Source: Borreliella lanei
GTDB lineage: Bacteria; Spirochaetota; Spirochaetia; Borreliales; Borreliaceae
DNA length: 64,000 nucleotides
Assembly: GCF_014205895.1 (NCBI RefSeq)
Contig: NZ_JACHFC010000001.1
Span: 372,001 to 436,000 of the forward strand
Direction: 5' to 3'
A model generated the notes under the pieces. The model was not told where the DNA came from. It saw only the letters and a list, made by a program, of their open reading frames with translations, and did not search any database. A program made the translations under genes and the position numbers. Shown here piece by piece: positions 54,724 to 63,545 of the stretch (positions are counted from its first letter, which is position 1; each line of letters starts with the position of its first letter).

Positions 54724-54812
54724 CGGAGAGAATGGGATTCGAACCCATGGTCCCCTTTTAAAAGGACAACTTCTTAGCAGGAAGCCCCATTCGGCCACTC
54801 TGGCATCTCTCC
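54724..54812 (-). tRNA. tRNA-Ser, anticodon GCT
   Basis: Acceptor stem GGAGAGA/TCTCTCC, anticodon stem GCTTC/GAAGT with loop CTGCTAA (anticodon GCT), long variable arm with TCCTTTTAAAAGGGGA-type stem and T arm GGGTTCGAATCCC. It reads AGU and AGC. CCA is not encoded. Confidence 0.96.
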
Positions 54813-54826
54813 TATAACATTAATAC

Positions 54827-54856
54827 ATATTATCTTAGAGATATTATTATTGTCAA
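54827..54856 (-). promoter_or_regulatory. Promoter of tRNA-Ser(GCT)
   Basis: On the minus strand: perfect TTGACA (54851-54856), an 18-base spacer and TAATAT (54827-54832). The predicted start is about 8 bases before the tRNA 5' end at 54812. It lies directly after the stop of the TPR gene. Confidence 0.65.
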
Positions 54857-54865
54857 CCAAATAAA

Positions 54866-56185
54866 TTATAAATATTGGTAATTTATTCTAAACTCTTTAT
54901 AAGCTTCTATTAAATTTTGAAAATCCCTAATAGAAATGTCAATTTCAGGCAAAACACATTCTTTATGCAAGATCTCTTGAACCATTTTTTCTTCATTGTT
55001 GCTAAATTTTAATTCAATGCACTCATCTTTAATTCTCCAAATATATGTATTTACTCTCATATTGTGATCAAAAACAAAAATAGGATCTCTCAAATTTAAA
55101 GAATTGTCAATAAAAAATAAATACTCTAAATACCAATTTACTCTTAAAGATAATGCAAATTCTTCAAGCAGAGTTTCAATTAACATATCCTCACTGGACT
55201 CTAATAATTTTAAAAATTTTAAATAAGGCTCTGGATTAAGCTCACAAAGTTTTTTCATGTAAAAATAGGCATCTTCAAGATCACGATTTCTAAGAAAAAA
55301 TAAGGTTGCATACAAATATATTAAATCTAGATTAGAATAATCATTAACCATTCTCTCAATAGACTTTTTAGGAGAAAATTTTAAAAGCTCAACTGTTGCA
55401 ATATGCATATTGTAGATTGTATAAATATTTGGAAAATTTAAAATGGCTTTAACATAAGATGTTGTGGCTTGAGTCATGTTGCCTATTTTATGGAAAATAG
55501 TTGCCCTATTGTGCCAAATATACTTAGAATAATAAGAATCTGTTAAAAACTTCTCAGAAAGCCTAATTGCTCTGCTTATTTCCCCAATAGAATAGAAATA
55601 ATACATTAAATAATTAACAACAAAAGCAAGATTGGCATCAAAAAATTTTTTATCTAATTTTAAAAAGTTTGCTGTTTGAAGAGATTCGCTGTTTTTTAAA
55701 ATCCAAATATTAAGCTTAACTAAAGAATTGTTTTGATCCAAATCTCTAGCCTCAAAAAATAACTTTAAAGCTTCGTCCTTGTTACCCAACATTTCAAATA
55801 ATACAGCACTATTGTTTAAAGCTTGTACAAAATCAGATTTTTGCTCTTTAGCTTTTAAAAAACAACTTAAAGCAAGTTCATATTCTTTTAAATTGAAATA
55901 AAAAACACCTAAATTATAATTCTCAAAAGGGCCTAGATCATCTTTATTTTTTTCAATTTTGCCATAATCTATAAGTTTAACTAAAAAATTATACTCACTC
56001 AAAACAACGGGATAAGTATTTAAAACATATAAAAGAGCCTTATAGTCCTTTTTCTTAAAATAAATAAGTGCTTTAAGTGAAAGAGAATCAAAATTCTCAT
56101 CAAAAACATCTAAATTATCAAGAGAACTTTTAAAATCACCATTTTTATAAAAATTTAAAGCCTTCTCGAAACTAAAGTTATTCAT
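54866..56185 (-). CDS. TPR-repeat protein
   Basis: The 439-residue protein has no signal peptide and consists of tetratricopeptide-like helix pairs over about residues 1-300 (for example NYNLGVFYFNLKEYELALSC, QALNNSAVLFEMLGNKDEAL, WHNRATIFHKIGNMTQATTS). TPR proteins bind partner proteins. The last 100 residues (from about 335) form a different, less helical region of unknown fold. Its ATG overlaps the end of the upstream LamG-like/Fn3 gene by eight bases, so the two are co-translated. I do not recognise a specific orthologue function. Confidence 0.85.
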   Translation of the reverse strand: MNNFSFEKALNFYKNGDFKSSLDNLDVFDENFDSLSLKALIYFKKKDYKALLYVLNTYPVVLSEYNFLVKLIDYGKIEKNKDDLGPFENYNLGVFYFNLKEYELALSCFLKAKEQKSDFVQALNNSAVLFEMLGNKDEALKLFFEARDLDQNNSLVKLNIWILKNSESLQTANFLKLDKKFFDANLAFVVNYLMYYFYSIGEISRAIRLSEKFLTDSYYSKYIWHNRATIFHKIGNMTQATTSYVKAILNFPNIYTIYNMHIATVELLKFSPKKSIERMVNDYSNLDLIYLYATLFFLRNRDLEDAYFYMKKLCELNPEPYLKFLKLLESSEDMLIETLLEEFALSLRVNWYLEYLFFIDNSLNLRDPIFVFDHNMRVNTYIWRIKDECIELKFSNNEEKMVQEILHKECVLPEIDISIRDFQNLIEAYKEFRINYQYL

Positions 56186-57695
56186 ATTTTTTAAAAATCT
56201 CCATAGGCCTTACAGAAATTTCCTTTGAAAAAGAAGTTTTATTAACACTTTTATCCAAATTGTAAGCAGCAATACTAATATAGTAAAGTCTTCCGTCTTC
56301 AAGTCCTGTAATCTTAAAAGAAGTTTGATTTCCAACATCAATAGGAGAAGTTAAAACACCACTGGTTTTTCCATGATAATTGCCAGAAGTAACGCCAATA
56401 TAAATGTAATACCCTTCAACGCTACTATTAACAACAGGAATCCATTCAATAAAAACTTCTCTAGAACCTGGAATAACTTTTGTTATCACAGGAGGGAATG
56501 GAGCTGCTTCAGGAACATAGGTAATTGACATACTATAAAGAGAAGGACTGCTTACAGAATCTCCACTAGGATAAAATTCAACTTTTATTTGAATATATTT
56601 TGATATCTTTGAATCTGGAAAATCTTTTTTAGGATCAAAATGAATCCACGCCCCAGTTAAATTTTTTTTAATATTCCCATGACTATCTGTATCATAAAAT
56701 ACCTTATTATCTAATCTGTAATAATAAACAATCTCTGTATCCTTAGGAACATTGGAATCAACATCAAAGGATAATACTTGAGAATAATATTTAGAAAGCT
56801 TAATAGGCTCTGTAATAATGTATCCCATATTTTTTGAAAAAAAAGCATTACTAACCTCTTCAAAGCTTTTATGTATTTCAAAATTCTCAACCGCACCAGT
56901 AAAATAAGTTCCCAAGGTAAAATCAATAAAATTACCAATGCTTAATAAATACCCTGATCCTTCCTTCTTATCATCTGTTATATATTCTATTGCCTGAGGT
57001 TTAGAATCTATCAAATATTCAAGTATGCCATCCTTTTGCCTATATCTTAAAGTATGTAAATGCCATTTCTTTGGAATAAAATCATCATTACTTTTCATTC
57101 TAATTTTGATAGGATTTTTATTGTCTTTTAAAAAGACATTGTTTAAAACCCAAACAAAATTTCCCTCATCGCTTTCCAATCTAATAGACTGATCTACCCA
57201 CGAATTATTAATCTTTTTATAACCATCCCAACTAAAAATAATTTCTCCTGTAACAGAAGTTGTTCGATATACCCAAAACTTAATAGTAAAATCAGAAACA
57301 GTATTGCCTGAAAAAAAGAAAGCTTTCTTTGTCAGCGGCTTAAACTTAACGGGATTTTGATTTGAATAAAAAATTAAAGAGCCATTAGAAACATTACGAA
57401 ATTCATTTGAAACTCTCAAACTTTTTGCACTAACTAAATAATTTGAAGATGTGTCTTTTAATTTATTATCCCTTCCTATTTCTAAGCGCAAATCAATATT
57501 ATTCAAATCTAAAACAGCTTTATATCTATCCAAATAAATACCAAGCAAACCCCTCATATCCCTTTCAAAAGTAACATTGTTAGAATCTTGAATAAATTTA
57601 AAATTTTTTTTCGAATCAAGTATTAACTTCAATTCTTGAGATAAAAGAATAGAAAAGCACAAAAAAGATAGCAAGAGCATTAAAATTAATCTCAT
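56178..57695 (-). CDS. Exported protein with LamG-like and fibronectin type III domains
   Basis: The 505-residue protein has a signal peptide (MRLILMLLLSFLCFSILLSQ). Residues about 110-285 look like a concanavalin/LamG-type sandwich (FFFSGNTVSDFTIKFWVYRT, then IPKKWHLHTLRYRQKDGILE, LIDSKPQAIEY, IGNFIDFTLGTYFTGAVENF). Residues about 400-500 form a fibronectin type III domain (APFPPVITKVIPGSREVFIE, TSFKITGLEDGRLYYISIAA). Both are binding modules for carbohydrate or protein, so a periplasmic or surface binding role is inferred. No transmembrane anchor or lipobox Cys is seen. A TGATATAAT extended -10 lies upstream at 57771-57779. Confidence 0.85.
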   Translation of the reverse strand: MRLILMLLLSFLCFSILLSQELKLILDSKKNFKFIQDSNNVTFERDMRGLLGIYLDRYKAVLDLNNIDLRLEIGRDNKLKDTSSNYLVSAKSLRVSNEFRNVSNGSLIFYSNQNPVKFKPLTKKAFFFSGNTVSDFTIKFWVYRTTSVTGEIIFSWDGYKKINNSWVDQSIRLESDEGNFVWVLNNVFLKDNKNPIKIRMKSNDDFIPKKWHLHTLRYRQKDGILEYLIDSKPQAIEYITDDKKEGSGYLLSIGNFIDFTLGTYFTGAVENFEIHKSFEEVSNAFFSKNMGYIITEPIKLSKYYSQVLSFDVDSNVPKDTEIVYYYRLDNKVFYDTDSHGNIKKNLTGAWIHFDPKKDFPDSKISKYIQIKVEFYPSGDSVSSPSLYSMSITYVPEAAPFPPVITKVIPGSREVFIEWIPVVNSSVEGYYIYIGVTSGNYHGKTSGVLTSPIDVGNQTSFKITGLEDGRLYYISIAAYNLDKSVNKTSFSKEISVRPMEIFKKYE

Positions 57696-57770
57696 TTTTG
57701 ACCTTTTATTTGTTATTATTCATATTTTTAAATACCTCAAAACATAAACCAAGCTGCCTTATGTTACAAT

Positions 57771-57776
57771 ATTATA
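57771..57776 (-). promoter_or_regulatory. Extended -10 element upstream of the LamG-like/Fn3 gene
   Basis: Minus-strand TATAAT (57771-57776) preceded by TGA forms an extended -10. No good -35 lies at the expected distance. It is 75 bases upstream of the gene start at 57695. Confidence 0.35.
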
Positions 57777-57816
57777 TCATAAGATGATTTTTAAAATCTA
57801 AAAACTACCTGACATT

Positions 57817-59628
57817 ATGAAAGAGAACCCAACAAGTTTATTTGAAAAAGTAATAAAATTACCAACCACAAGCGGTTGCTATAAAATGCTAAATGAAAAT
57901 AAAAAAATACTCTATATTGGAAAAGCAAAAAATCTAAGATCAAGAGTAAAAAGTTATTTTTTAGAAAAAAATAGCCACAAAATCAAAATATTAATGAAAA
58001 ATGTAAAATCAATAGAAGTTATTACAACAAATAGCGAATACGAAGCATTGCTTCTAGAGTGCAATCTAATCAAAACCCACAAACCTGATTACAATGTAAA
58101 ATTAAAAGATGGGAAAGGTTATCCCATGGTCAGGATAACCCATGAAAAATATCCAAGAATTTTCAAAACTAGAAAAATAATTAATGACAAAAGCGAATAT
58201 TTTGGACCATTTACCAATGTAAAAAAATTAGACCAAGTACTAGATTTCATTAACAAAACATTTAAGATTAGAAAATGTAAAAAAAAATCCAACACTCCTT
58301 GCCTATATTATCATATGGGGCAGTGCCTTGGAGTATGCTATAAGGAAAACCTTGAAAAAGAATATCAAAAAGAACTAGATAAGGCAAAATCCATACTAAA
58401 TGGAAATACATCAGAAATATTAAGTCAAATTGATATCAAATTAAAACTTGCCATACAAAAAGAAGATTTTGAAACTGCTATCAAATTAAAAGAAATTAAA
58501 AATTCTTTAATAGAAATCAATAAAATCCAAATCATTACAAAAACCAACAATTTAAACATAGACTATGTACATGTTCATCCAGGAGAAAATGTAAATACAA
58601 TAATAGTATTAAAATATAGAAATGGAAAATTAGTTGAAAGAGATGCAAACTTTGATGAGAGTATATGTAAAGAAAATGAGCTGATTTTACAATTTTTAAT
58701 TCAATATTACACATCTATTAATATGATAGTACCAGACAAAATTCATATTTTTCTCAAAGATATCGACACTAAAAATGCTGAAAAACTAATAAATGAAATT
58801 AAAAATACAAAAACAGAAATTATTTACAAAGAAACAGAAGAAATTTTAAAAATAATGGAAATGGCCATATCTAATGCTGAATTATCTTTAAGAGAATATG
58901 AAAATAAAAGCAACAAAGCACTTGAGAGTTTGAAAATTTTTCTAGAAATGGACAAACTTCCCAAAATAATTGAAGGATTTGACATTGCTCATCTTAAAGG
59001 TCAAGAAACAGTAGCTTCTATGGTAACTTTTAAAATGGGAATGCCCTTTAAAGAAAACTACAGACTTTACAAACTAAATTCACTATTAAAAGGAGAAATT
59101 GATGACTGTAAAGCAATAAAAGAAGTAATCTCAAGAAGATATTTAGAAATAATTAATAATAACTTAGAACTACCGAATTTGATTTTAATTGACGGGGGCA
59201 AAGGGCAATTAAATGCTGCACTTTCTATCTTAAAGGGCTTAAAAATAGAAAACAAAGTTAAAGTCTGTTCGTTGGCAAAAAAACAAGAAACAATATTTTT
59301 AACAACTAACAAAAAAGGAATAAATCTACCCCAAGGACATCCTGCTCTTAGGATACTACAAAATGTAAGAGATGAAGCACACAGAAAGGCCAACGGATTT
59401 AACAAAAAAAGACGAGAAAAAATAACCCTATTGTATACAAAAATATACGGAATTGGAGAAAAAACAGCCCAAAAAATATTAAAATCAATTGGAACCTATA
59501 AGGACATATTGCCTTTAAGTGAAAACGAAATTTCGGAAAAAATAAAAGTAAATATTCAACTTGCAAAAAGAATAAAAGAATTTGCAATAAAAGAAAACTC
59601 AATAAAAAATTATAATCAAGATAAATAA
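57817..59628 (+). CDS. uvrC: UvrC, excinuclease ABC subunit C
   Basis: UvrC makes both incisions in nucleotide excision repair. The 603 residues have the GIY-YIG nuclease (about 15-95: SGCYKML...[18 protein letters not shown]), four iron-sulphur Cys (154, 162, 170, 174 in [21 protein letters not shown]), the UvrB-binding motif near 200-235 ([15 protein letters not shown]), the RNase H-like nuclease (about 375-540, [30 protein letters not shown]) and a C-terminal (HhH)2 domain ([13 protein letters not shown]). It is normal in length. No ribosome binding site is clear; the start [12 protein letters not shown] fits the family. Confidence 0.97.
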   Translation: MKENPTSLFEKVIKLPTTSGCYKMLNENKKILYIGKAKNLRSRVKSYFLEKNSHKIKILMKNVKSIEVITTNSEYEALLLECNLIKTHKPDYNVKLKDGKGYPMVRITHEKYPRIFKTRKIINDKSEYFGPFTNVKKLDQVLDFINKTFKIRKCKKKSNTPCLYYHMGQCLGVCYKENLEKEYQKELDKAKSILNGNTSEILSQIDIKLKLAIQKEDFETAIKLKEIKNSLIEINKIQIITKTNNLNIDYVHVHPGENVNTIIVLKYRNGKLVERDANFDESICKENELILQFLIQYYTSINMIVPDKIHIFLKDIDTKNAEKLINEIKNTKTEIIYKETEEILKIMEMAISNAELSLREYENKSNKALESLKIFLEMDKLPKIIEGFDIAHLKGQETVASMVTFKMGMPFKENYRLYKLNSLLKGEIDDCKAIKEVISRRYLEIINNNLELPNLILIDGGKGQLNAALSILKGLKIENKVKVCSLAKKQETIFLTTNKKGINLPQGHPALRILQNVRDEAHRKANGFNKKRREKITLLYTKIYGIGEKTAQKILKSIGTYKDILPLSENEISEKIKVNIQLAKRIKEFAIKENSIKNYNQDK

Positions 59629-59662
59629 ATTTTAAACTAGATTATTGTTTATTAATATTTTT

Positions 59663-60286
59663 TTAAAATAAAACACCATTTGAAATTCCAGGCGATAAAA
59701 CCAAAAAAAGATCATTAATAAGTTTATTTCTAACCTGTATATTTAAAACATCTCCCAAAAGCTCTATTTTATAATTTTCAGAAGAATTCTTAACTACTCT
59801 AAAAAAATGAACAATCTCTGTGTAATCAAAATCATCTAGCTCTCCAATAACCTCATTTATTAAATTGTCAAATATTTTTTTACGCTCTTTTTTCCCTAAA
59901 TTTTTAATATTTAAAGATCTTCCTTCAATTTTATTTAATTTAGCCAAAAATTTTTCTATCCCGTTTTGAAAGTTAATATTTTTAATAACAACTTCAAATT
60001 CAAAACCCTTAAAAATATTTTTTCTACCTATTATCTCATATCTTATATTATTAAAAAACAAAGGATAAAAAATGTAATCGTCCTTTGCCTGAGATTTTAA
60101 CCCACGGATTTTTGCCTTCAAATCATCATCACTTGGAATATTTAAATAATTAAAAAATATTTCAGGACTGCTTTGAAAATTTTTAATAGAATCAAAAAAC
60201 TCTATTAAAACAATTTCTGCCAATCTAGATTCAGATTTACAAGACAAAAAGCAAAATAATACAATCCAAATTAATTTTTGCTTCAT
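59663..60286 (-). CDS. Predicted lipoprotein of unknown function
   Basis: The 207-residue protein begins MKQKLIWIVLFCFLSCKSES, with a lipobox-like FLSC and Cys16 as probable acylation site. The mature part is mixed helix and strand with a central charged region (IEGRSLNIKNLGKKERKKIF) and no motif I know. It follows holA by three bases and so is probably transcribed with it. It is convergent with uvrC. Confidence 0.78.
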   Translation of the reverse strand: MKQKLIWIVLFCFLSCKSESRLAEIVLIEFFDSIKNFQSSPEIFFNYLNIPSDDDLKAKIRGLKSQAKDDYIFYPLFFNNIRYEIIGRKNIFKGFEFEVVIKNINFQNGIEKFLAKLNKIEGRSLNIKNLGKKERKKIFDNLINEVIGELDDFDYTEIVHFFRVVKNSSENYKIELLGDVLNIQVRNKLINDLFLVLSPGISNGVLF

Positions 60287-60289
60287 ACA

Positions 60290-61279
60290 TTAAAAATCAA
60301 ATTTTGACTCTGCAGAATAATGCATTAAAAAATTATTATTAAGCTTTAAAATTGAGAATATTAAAAAATATGACAAATTTTTATGAATATTTTTAGAATA
60401 AATTCTCAAATATAAATCAAACTTATATAAAATTTTCAAAACAATTTTAATTTCTGGAATTGAATAATTTTTAATCCCTACTCTATAAATTTTATTTAAT
60501 GAAAAAAAGATTTTATTTTTATTCAATGCACTCTGCAAGCTACCACATGCATTATAATCTATTTGTACCTTTAATAATCTTTTAAATTGCCAAATAAGAC
60601 TCATTAAAACATTAAGCAAATCTTCTCCTTGATCCAAAATAGACTTAATCTTGATCAAAGAATGCGTCATATCTTTTCTCAAAATTGAATTAAATAAGGA
60701 AAAGGTGTTTTCAAAGCGAATAAAACTAATCCAAGAAGTTATATCTTCCTCATCAATGGTATTGTTCTTGGCAAAAAGTGCAAAAGAATCTATATAAAAT
60801 TTCAAAATTTTAGTATCTGAATTTAACATTAAAAGCATTAAATTTATTGCAGAATCTGTAATTTTAATATTAAGATTAAAAAAATTTCTTCTCACAAATG
60901 TAAATTTATCATCATCAGGAATCTCATAAAAAACTTTTTTTATAAACTTAAGCTTATTTTTAAAATCAATATTACATGTATTGCTATTAGAAATAAAAAT
61001 AACAGTTTTATTTCTAGATTTTAAAATTGCATTACATACTAGTTCTAAATCTTTTCCTGATTTTAAAAGTTCAGATTCATAAACAATAAAAATTTCTTTT
61101 TTTGAAAAAAAAGAATTAGAAAATAGTTTCTCAGCAAATTCTAAAGCTGATAGTTCTGACAAAAAAATTTTAGTAACTGAAACTTTGGATTTAAAAGCAT
61201 CCATCTTGATTAACAGCTCTTTTAAATAAGCCTCTTTTAAACCCTGCTCATTACCCAACAATAAATAAACCGCTTGCAT
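60290..61279 (-). CDS. holA: DNA polymerase III delta subunit
   Basis: HolA (delta) opens the sliding clamp within the clamp loader. The 329-residue protein starts MQAVYLLLGNEQGLKEAYLK, the usual YLLxG entry to the AAA+-like fold. It continues with the delta-typical SALEFAEKLFSNSFFSKKEI and FIVYESELLK, and the C-terminal collar (LIKIKSILDQGEDLLNVLMS, LIWQFKRLLKVQID). Conservation is weak, as is normal for delta. A TTG one codon upstream is in frame, but I use the ATG at 61277-61279. A TATAAT box only 8 bases before it suggests a very short or absent leader. Confidence 0.88.
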   Translation of the reverse strand: MQAVYLLLGNEQGLKEAYLKELLIKMDAFKSKVSVTKIFLSELSALEFAEKLFSNSFFSKKEIFIVYESELLKSGKDLELVCNAILKSRNKTVIFISNSNTCNIDFKNKLKFIKKVFYEIPDDDKFTFVRRNFFNLNIKITDSAINLMLLMLNSDTKILKFYIDSFALFAKNNTIDEEDITSWISFIRFENTFSLFNSILRKDMTHSLIKIKSILDQGEDLLNVLMSLIWQFKRLLKVQIDYNACGSLQSALNKNKIFFSLNKIYRVGIKNYSIPEIKIVLKILYKFDLYLRIYSKNIHKNLSYFLIFSILKLNNNFLMHYSAESKFDF

Positions 61280-61287
61280 CAAAGTAA

Positions 61288-61293
61288 ATTATA
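61288..61293 (-). promoter_or_regulatory. -10 element close to the holA start
   Basis: Minus-strand TATAAT (61288-61293) lies 8 bases before the holA ATG. The -35 region at 17-18 bases is poor, so this is tentative. Confidence 0.3.
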
Positions 61294-61335
61294 ATCCAAG
61301 TGCTAAATATATTATACTTAAGCTAGGAGGAGAAT

Positions 61336-62487
61336 ATGAAAGTTGCAATATTTACAGATACATATATCCCAGAAAAAAATGGAGTGGCAACATCAATAAA
61401 ACAAATTAAAGAGGGATTTGAAAAAAATGGCTATGAAGTTTACATATTTTGTCCAAAATCCAAAACAGCTTTAAACGAAAAAAACGTTTACAGATGTTCA
61501 TCTATTCAAATAAATAAAAAACTTGATGCTGTAATAGCTTTTCCCAACAAAAGAAAAATATACAAGATAATACAAAGCTATAAACCAGACATCATTCATA
61601 CTCACTCCGAGTTTTCTATGGGAAAAATTGGGAAACAAATTGCATTAAAACAAAACATACCAATAGTTCATACAAGCCATACAATGTGGGATTATTATTT
61701 GCATTACTTAGGAATTTTTAAATATTTTATTAAGCCCGACAAAATGATGCAAAAACATTATAATAAAATAAAATATTTTATTTACCCATCAAGTAAAGCA
61801 AAAGAGAGGTATTTTCAACTTTCAAATAATTCTTCTAACTATAAAATAATTCCAAATGGAGTTGACAGAAAGCTTTTTATAAAAACTCTAAGCAAAGAAA
61901 AAAAAGATGAAATTTTGAAAAAACACAATATAAAGCAAACAGACAAAATAATCATATTTGTTGGAAGAATAAACAAAGAAAAAAACATAAATTTATTAGT
62001 AACACACTTAAAAGATCTTTTAATGCAAAACAAAAATTACAAGCTTATCATTATTGGCAAAGGAAGTGAAGAAAAGGAAATAAAAAATTTTAGCATCAAA
62101 CATGGGCTTGAAAAACAAATATTGTTAATAGGAACAATTCCATGGGAAGAAATATGCTATTACTACAAAATTTCTGATATCTTTGCTAGTCTATCAAGAA
62201 GCGAAGTATATCCAATGACAGTAATAGAAGCATTAACTGCCGGAATACCTGCTATTTTAATAAATGATTATATATATAAAGACGTAATAAAAGAGGGGGT
62301 AAACGGATTCTTAATAAAAAAGTACGAAAACTTATCTCAATGTATAGACAAAGTAATAAAAGATGATGAAATACTAAAAACATTTAAACAAAATGCAAAA
62401 AAATACTCCACTAAATTTTCAAGTTATTTTTTCACAAAAAAAATTGAAAACTATTACTCAGAAATTATTGCAAGAAAAAATCATTAA
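61336..62487 (+). CDS. mgs: Glycolipid synthase, GT4 family (monogalactosyl-diacylglycerol synthase)
   Basis: The 383-residue protein is a two-domain GT-B glycosyltransferase: MKVAIFTDTYIPEKNGVATS at the start, HTHSEFSMGKIGKQIAL and HTSHTMWDYYLHYLG near 95-125, and the C-terminal GT4 donor site IIFVGRINKEKN and SEVYPMTVIEALTAGIPAI with the E-x7-E motif. The nearest well-studied relatives are diacylglycerol glucosyl/galactosyl transferases. The Borrelia burgdorferi member at this locus is reported to make monogalactosyl-diacylglycerol, a surface antigen. It acts at the inner leaflet of the membrane. A TAGGAGG site precedes the ATG. The TAA interlocks with the mscS stop. Confidence 0.88.
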   Translation: MKVAIFTDTYIPEKNGVATSIKQIKEGFEKNGYEVYIFCPKSKTALNEKNVYRCSSIQINKKLDAVIAFPNKRKIYKIIQSYKPDIIHTHSEFSMGKIGKQIALKQNIPIVHTSHTMWDYYLHYLGIFKYFIKPDKMMQKHYNKIKYFIYPSSKAKERYFQLSNNSSNYKIIPNGVDRKLFIKTLSKEKKDEILKKHNIKQTDKIIIFVGRINKEKNINLLVTHLKDLLMQNKNYKLIIIGKGSEEKEIKNFSIKHGLEKQILLIGTIPWEEICYYYKISDIFASLSRSEVYPMTVIEALTAGIPAILINDYIYKDVIKEGVNGFLIKKYENLSQCIDKVIKDDEILKTFKQNAKKYSTKFSSYFFTKKIENYYSEIIARKNH

Positions 62488-63344
62488 TATAGTTTATCAA
62501 AAGGCACAAAACAAATTGGAAACTTAATTTTCATATCCAATAAAACATTTTTAATAGACTCCCCAATAAAATATTTAAAATCCCAAAAAACCTCTGTATT
62601 AACAAAAAATCGAACCTGCAAAACTATATAATAGGGAGTGTACTTTTTGACAATAAGAGTAGGAGAACAAATCTCAACATCAAATTTCTTATTATTGAAA
62701 ATCATTAAATCTTCTATTTTATCTTTTAATAACCCAATGTTCGTATCATAAGGAACTTGAAATGAAAACACAACCCTTCTTCTGGGATTTGCCGAAAAAT
62801 TAACAACAAAATTGGATGTAAGCTTGCTGTTTGGAATTTTAATAATTTCTTCGTCAAATGTTTTAAGTGTAGTAAAAAAAATTTGGACATCCTCAACCAA
62901 GCCTTCAACATCTCCACATTGAATATGATCTCCACACTTGAAAAACTTAGAATTCAAAACAATAAATCCACTAACAAAATTAGATAAAATACCCTGGGCA
63001 GCAAGTCCAATGGCAAGCCCTAATGATCCAAATACAGCAATAATAGATGTTATAGGCACTCCAAGATATGGCAATATTATTAAAACAATAACAAAGTCTG
63101 TTAATATTTTGAAAAAAGATTTTAAAAAGTTAAAAACTGTAACCTCTAACTTCTCCTCTAATCTGGACTTTTCCAAAGTCTTAAATAAAATTTTTCCCAT
63201 TTTATTAACTATTAACTTTAAAAAATACCATAGCGCTATAGCAATCGAAACTTTTAAACCATAACCTACCACGCCCTCAACAATATAATTAAAATAATCT
63301 TGAAATATAAAAAACTCCTTAAACAAATTAAACTTTCCTTCCAA
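62484..63344 (-). CDS. mscS: MscS-family mechanosensitive channel
   Basis: The 286-residue protein has three N-terminal membrane segments (about 20-45, 75-95, 97-125). The third, pore-lining helix is ITSIIAVFGSLGLAIGLAAQ followed by GILSNFVSGFIVLNSKFFKC, the family signature with its Gly/Ala packing. The cytoplasmic beta domain follows with GDHIQCGDVEGLVEDVQIFF and KIPNSKLTSNFVVNFS. MscS channels release solutes on hypo-osmotic shock. The start is uncertain: TTG at 63344 is the longest frame, while a TTG at 63326 has GGAAGG well placed. An extended -10 lies at 63365. Confidence 0.93.
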   Translation of the reverse strand: MEGKFNLFKEFFIFQDYFNYIVEGVVGYGLKVSIAIALWYFLKLIVNKMGKILFKTLEKSRLEEKLEVTVFNFLKSFFKILTDFVIVLIILPYLGVPITSIIAVFGSLGLAIGLAAQGILSNFVSGFIVLNSKFFKCGDHIQCGDVEGLVEDVQIFFTTLKTFDEEIIKIPNSKLTSNFVVNFSANPRRRVVFSFQVPYDTNIGLLKDKIEDLMIFNNKKFDVEICSPTLIVKKYTPYYIVLQVRFFVNTEVFWDFKYFIGESIKNVLLDMKIKFPICFVPFDKLY

Positions 63345-63364
63345 GTTTTACATAAATTAATTGA

Positions 63365-63373
63365 ATTATAGCA
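63365..63373 (-). promoter_or_regulatory. Extended -10 promoter of mscS
   Basis: Minus-strand TGC followed by TATAAT (63365-63370). The -35 is weak, as is tolerated by extended -10 promoters. A start near 63358 favours the downstream mscS start codon. Confidence 0.5.
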
Positions 63374-63545
63374 CGAAAAACAAACAAGCCTTCCAATAAA
63401 ACCCCTAATAAACACAATAGGTCAATGTTTTAAAACCACAATAAAGCATGTTTTCATCACTGCCATTCAACAACAAAATGAACATTACAACAATATTTGT
63501 GATAGAATTAGTATTCAAAGGTTTTTACTAAATTTGACAAAACAA

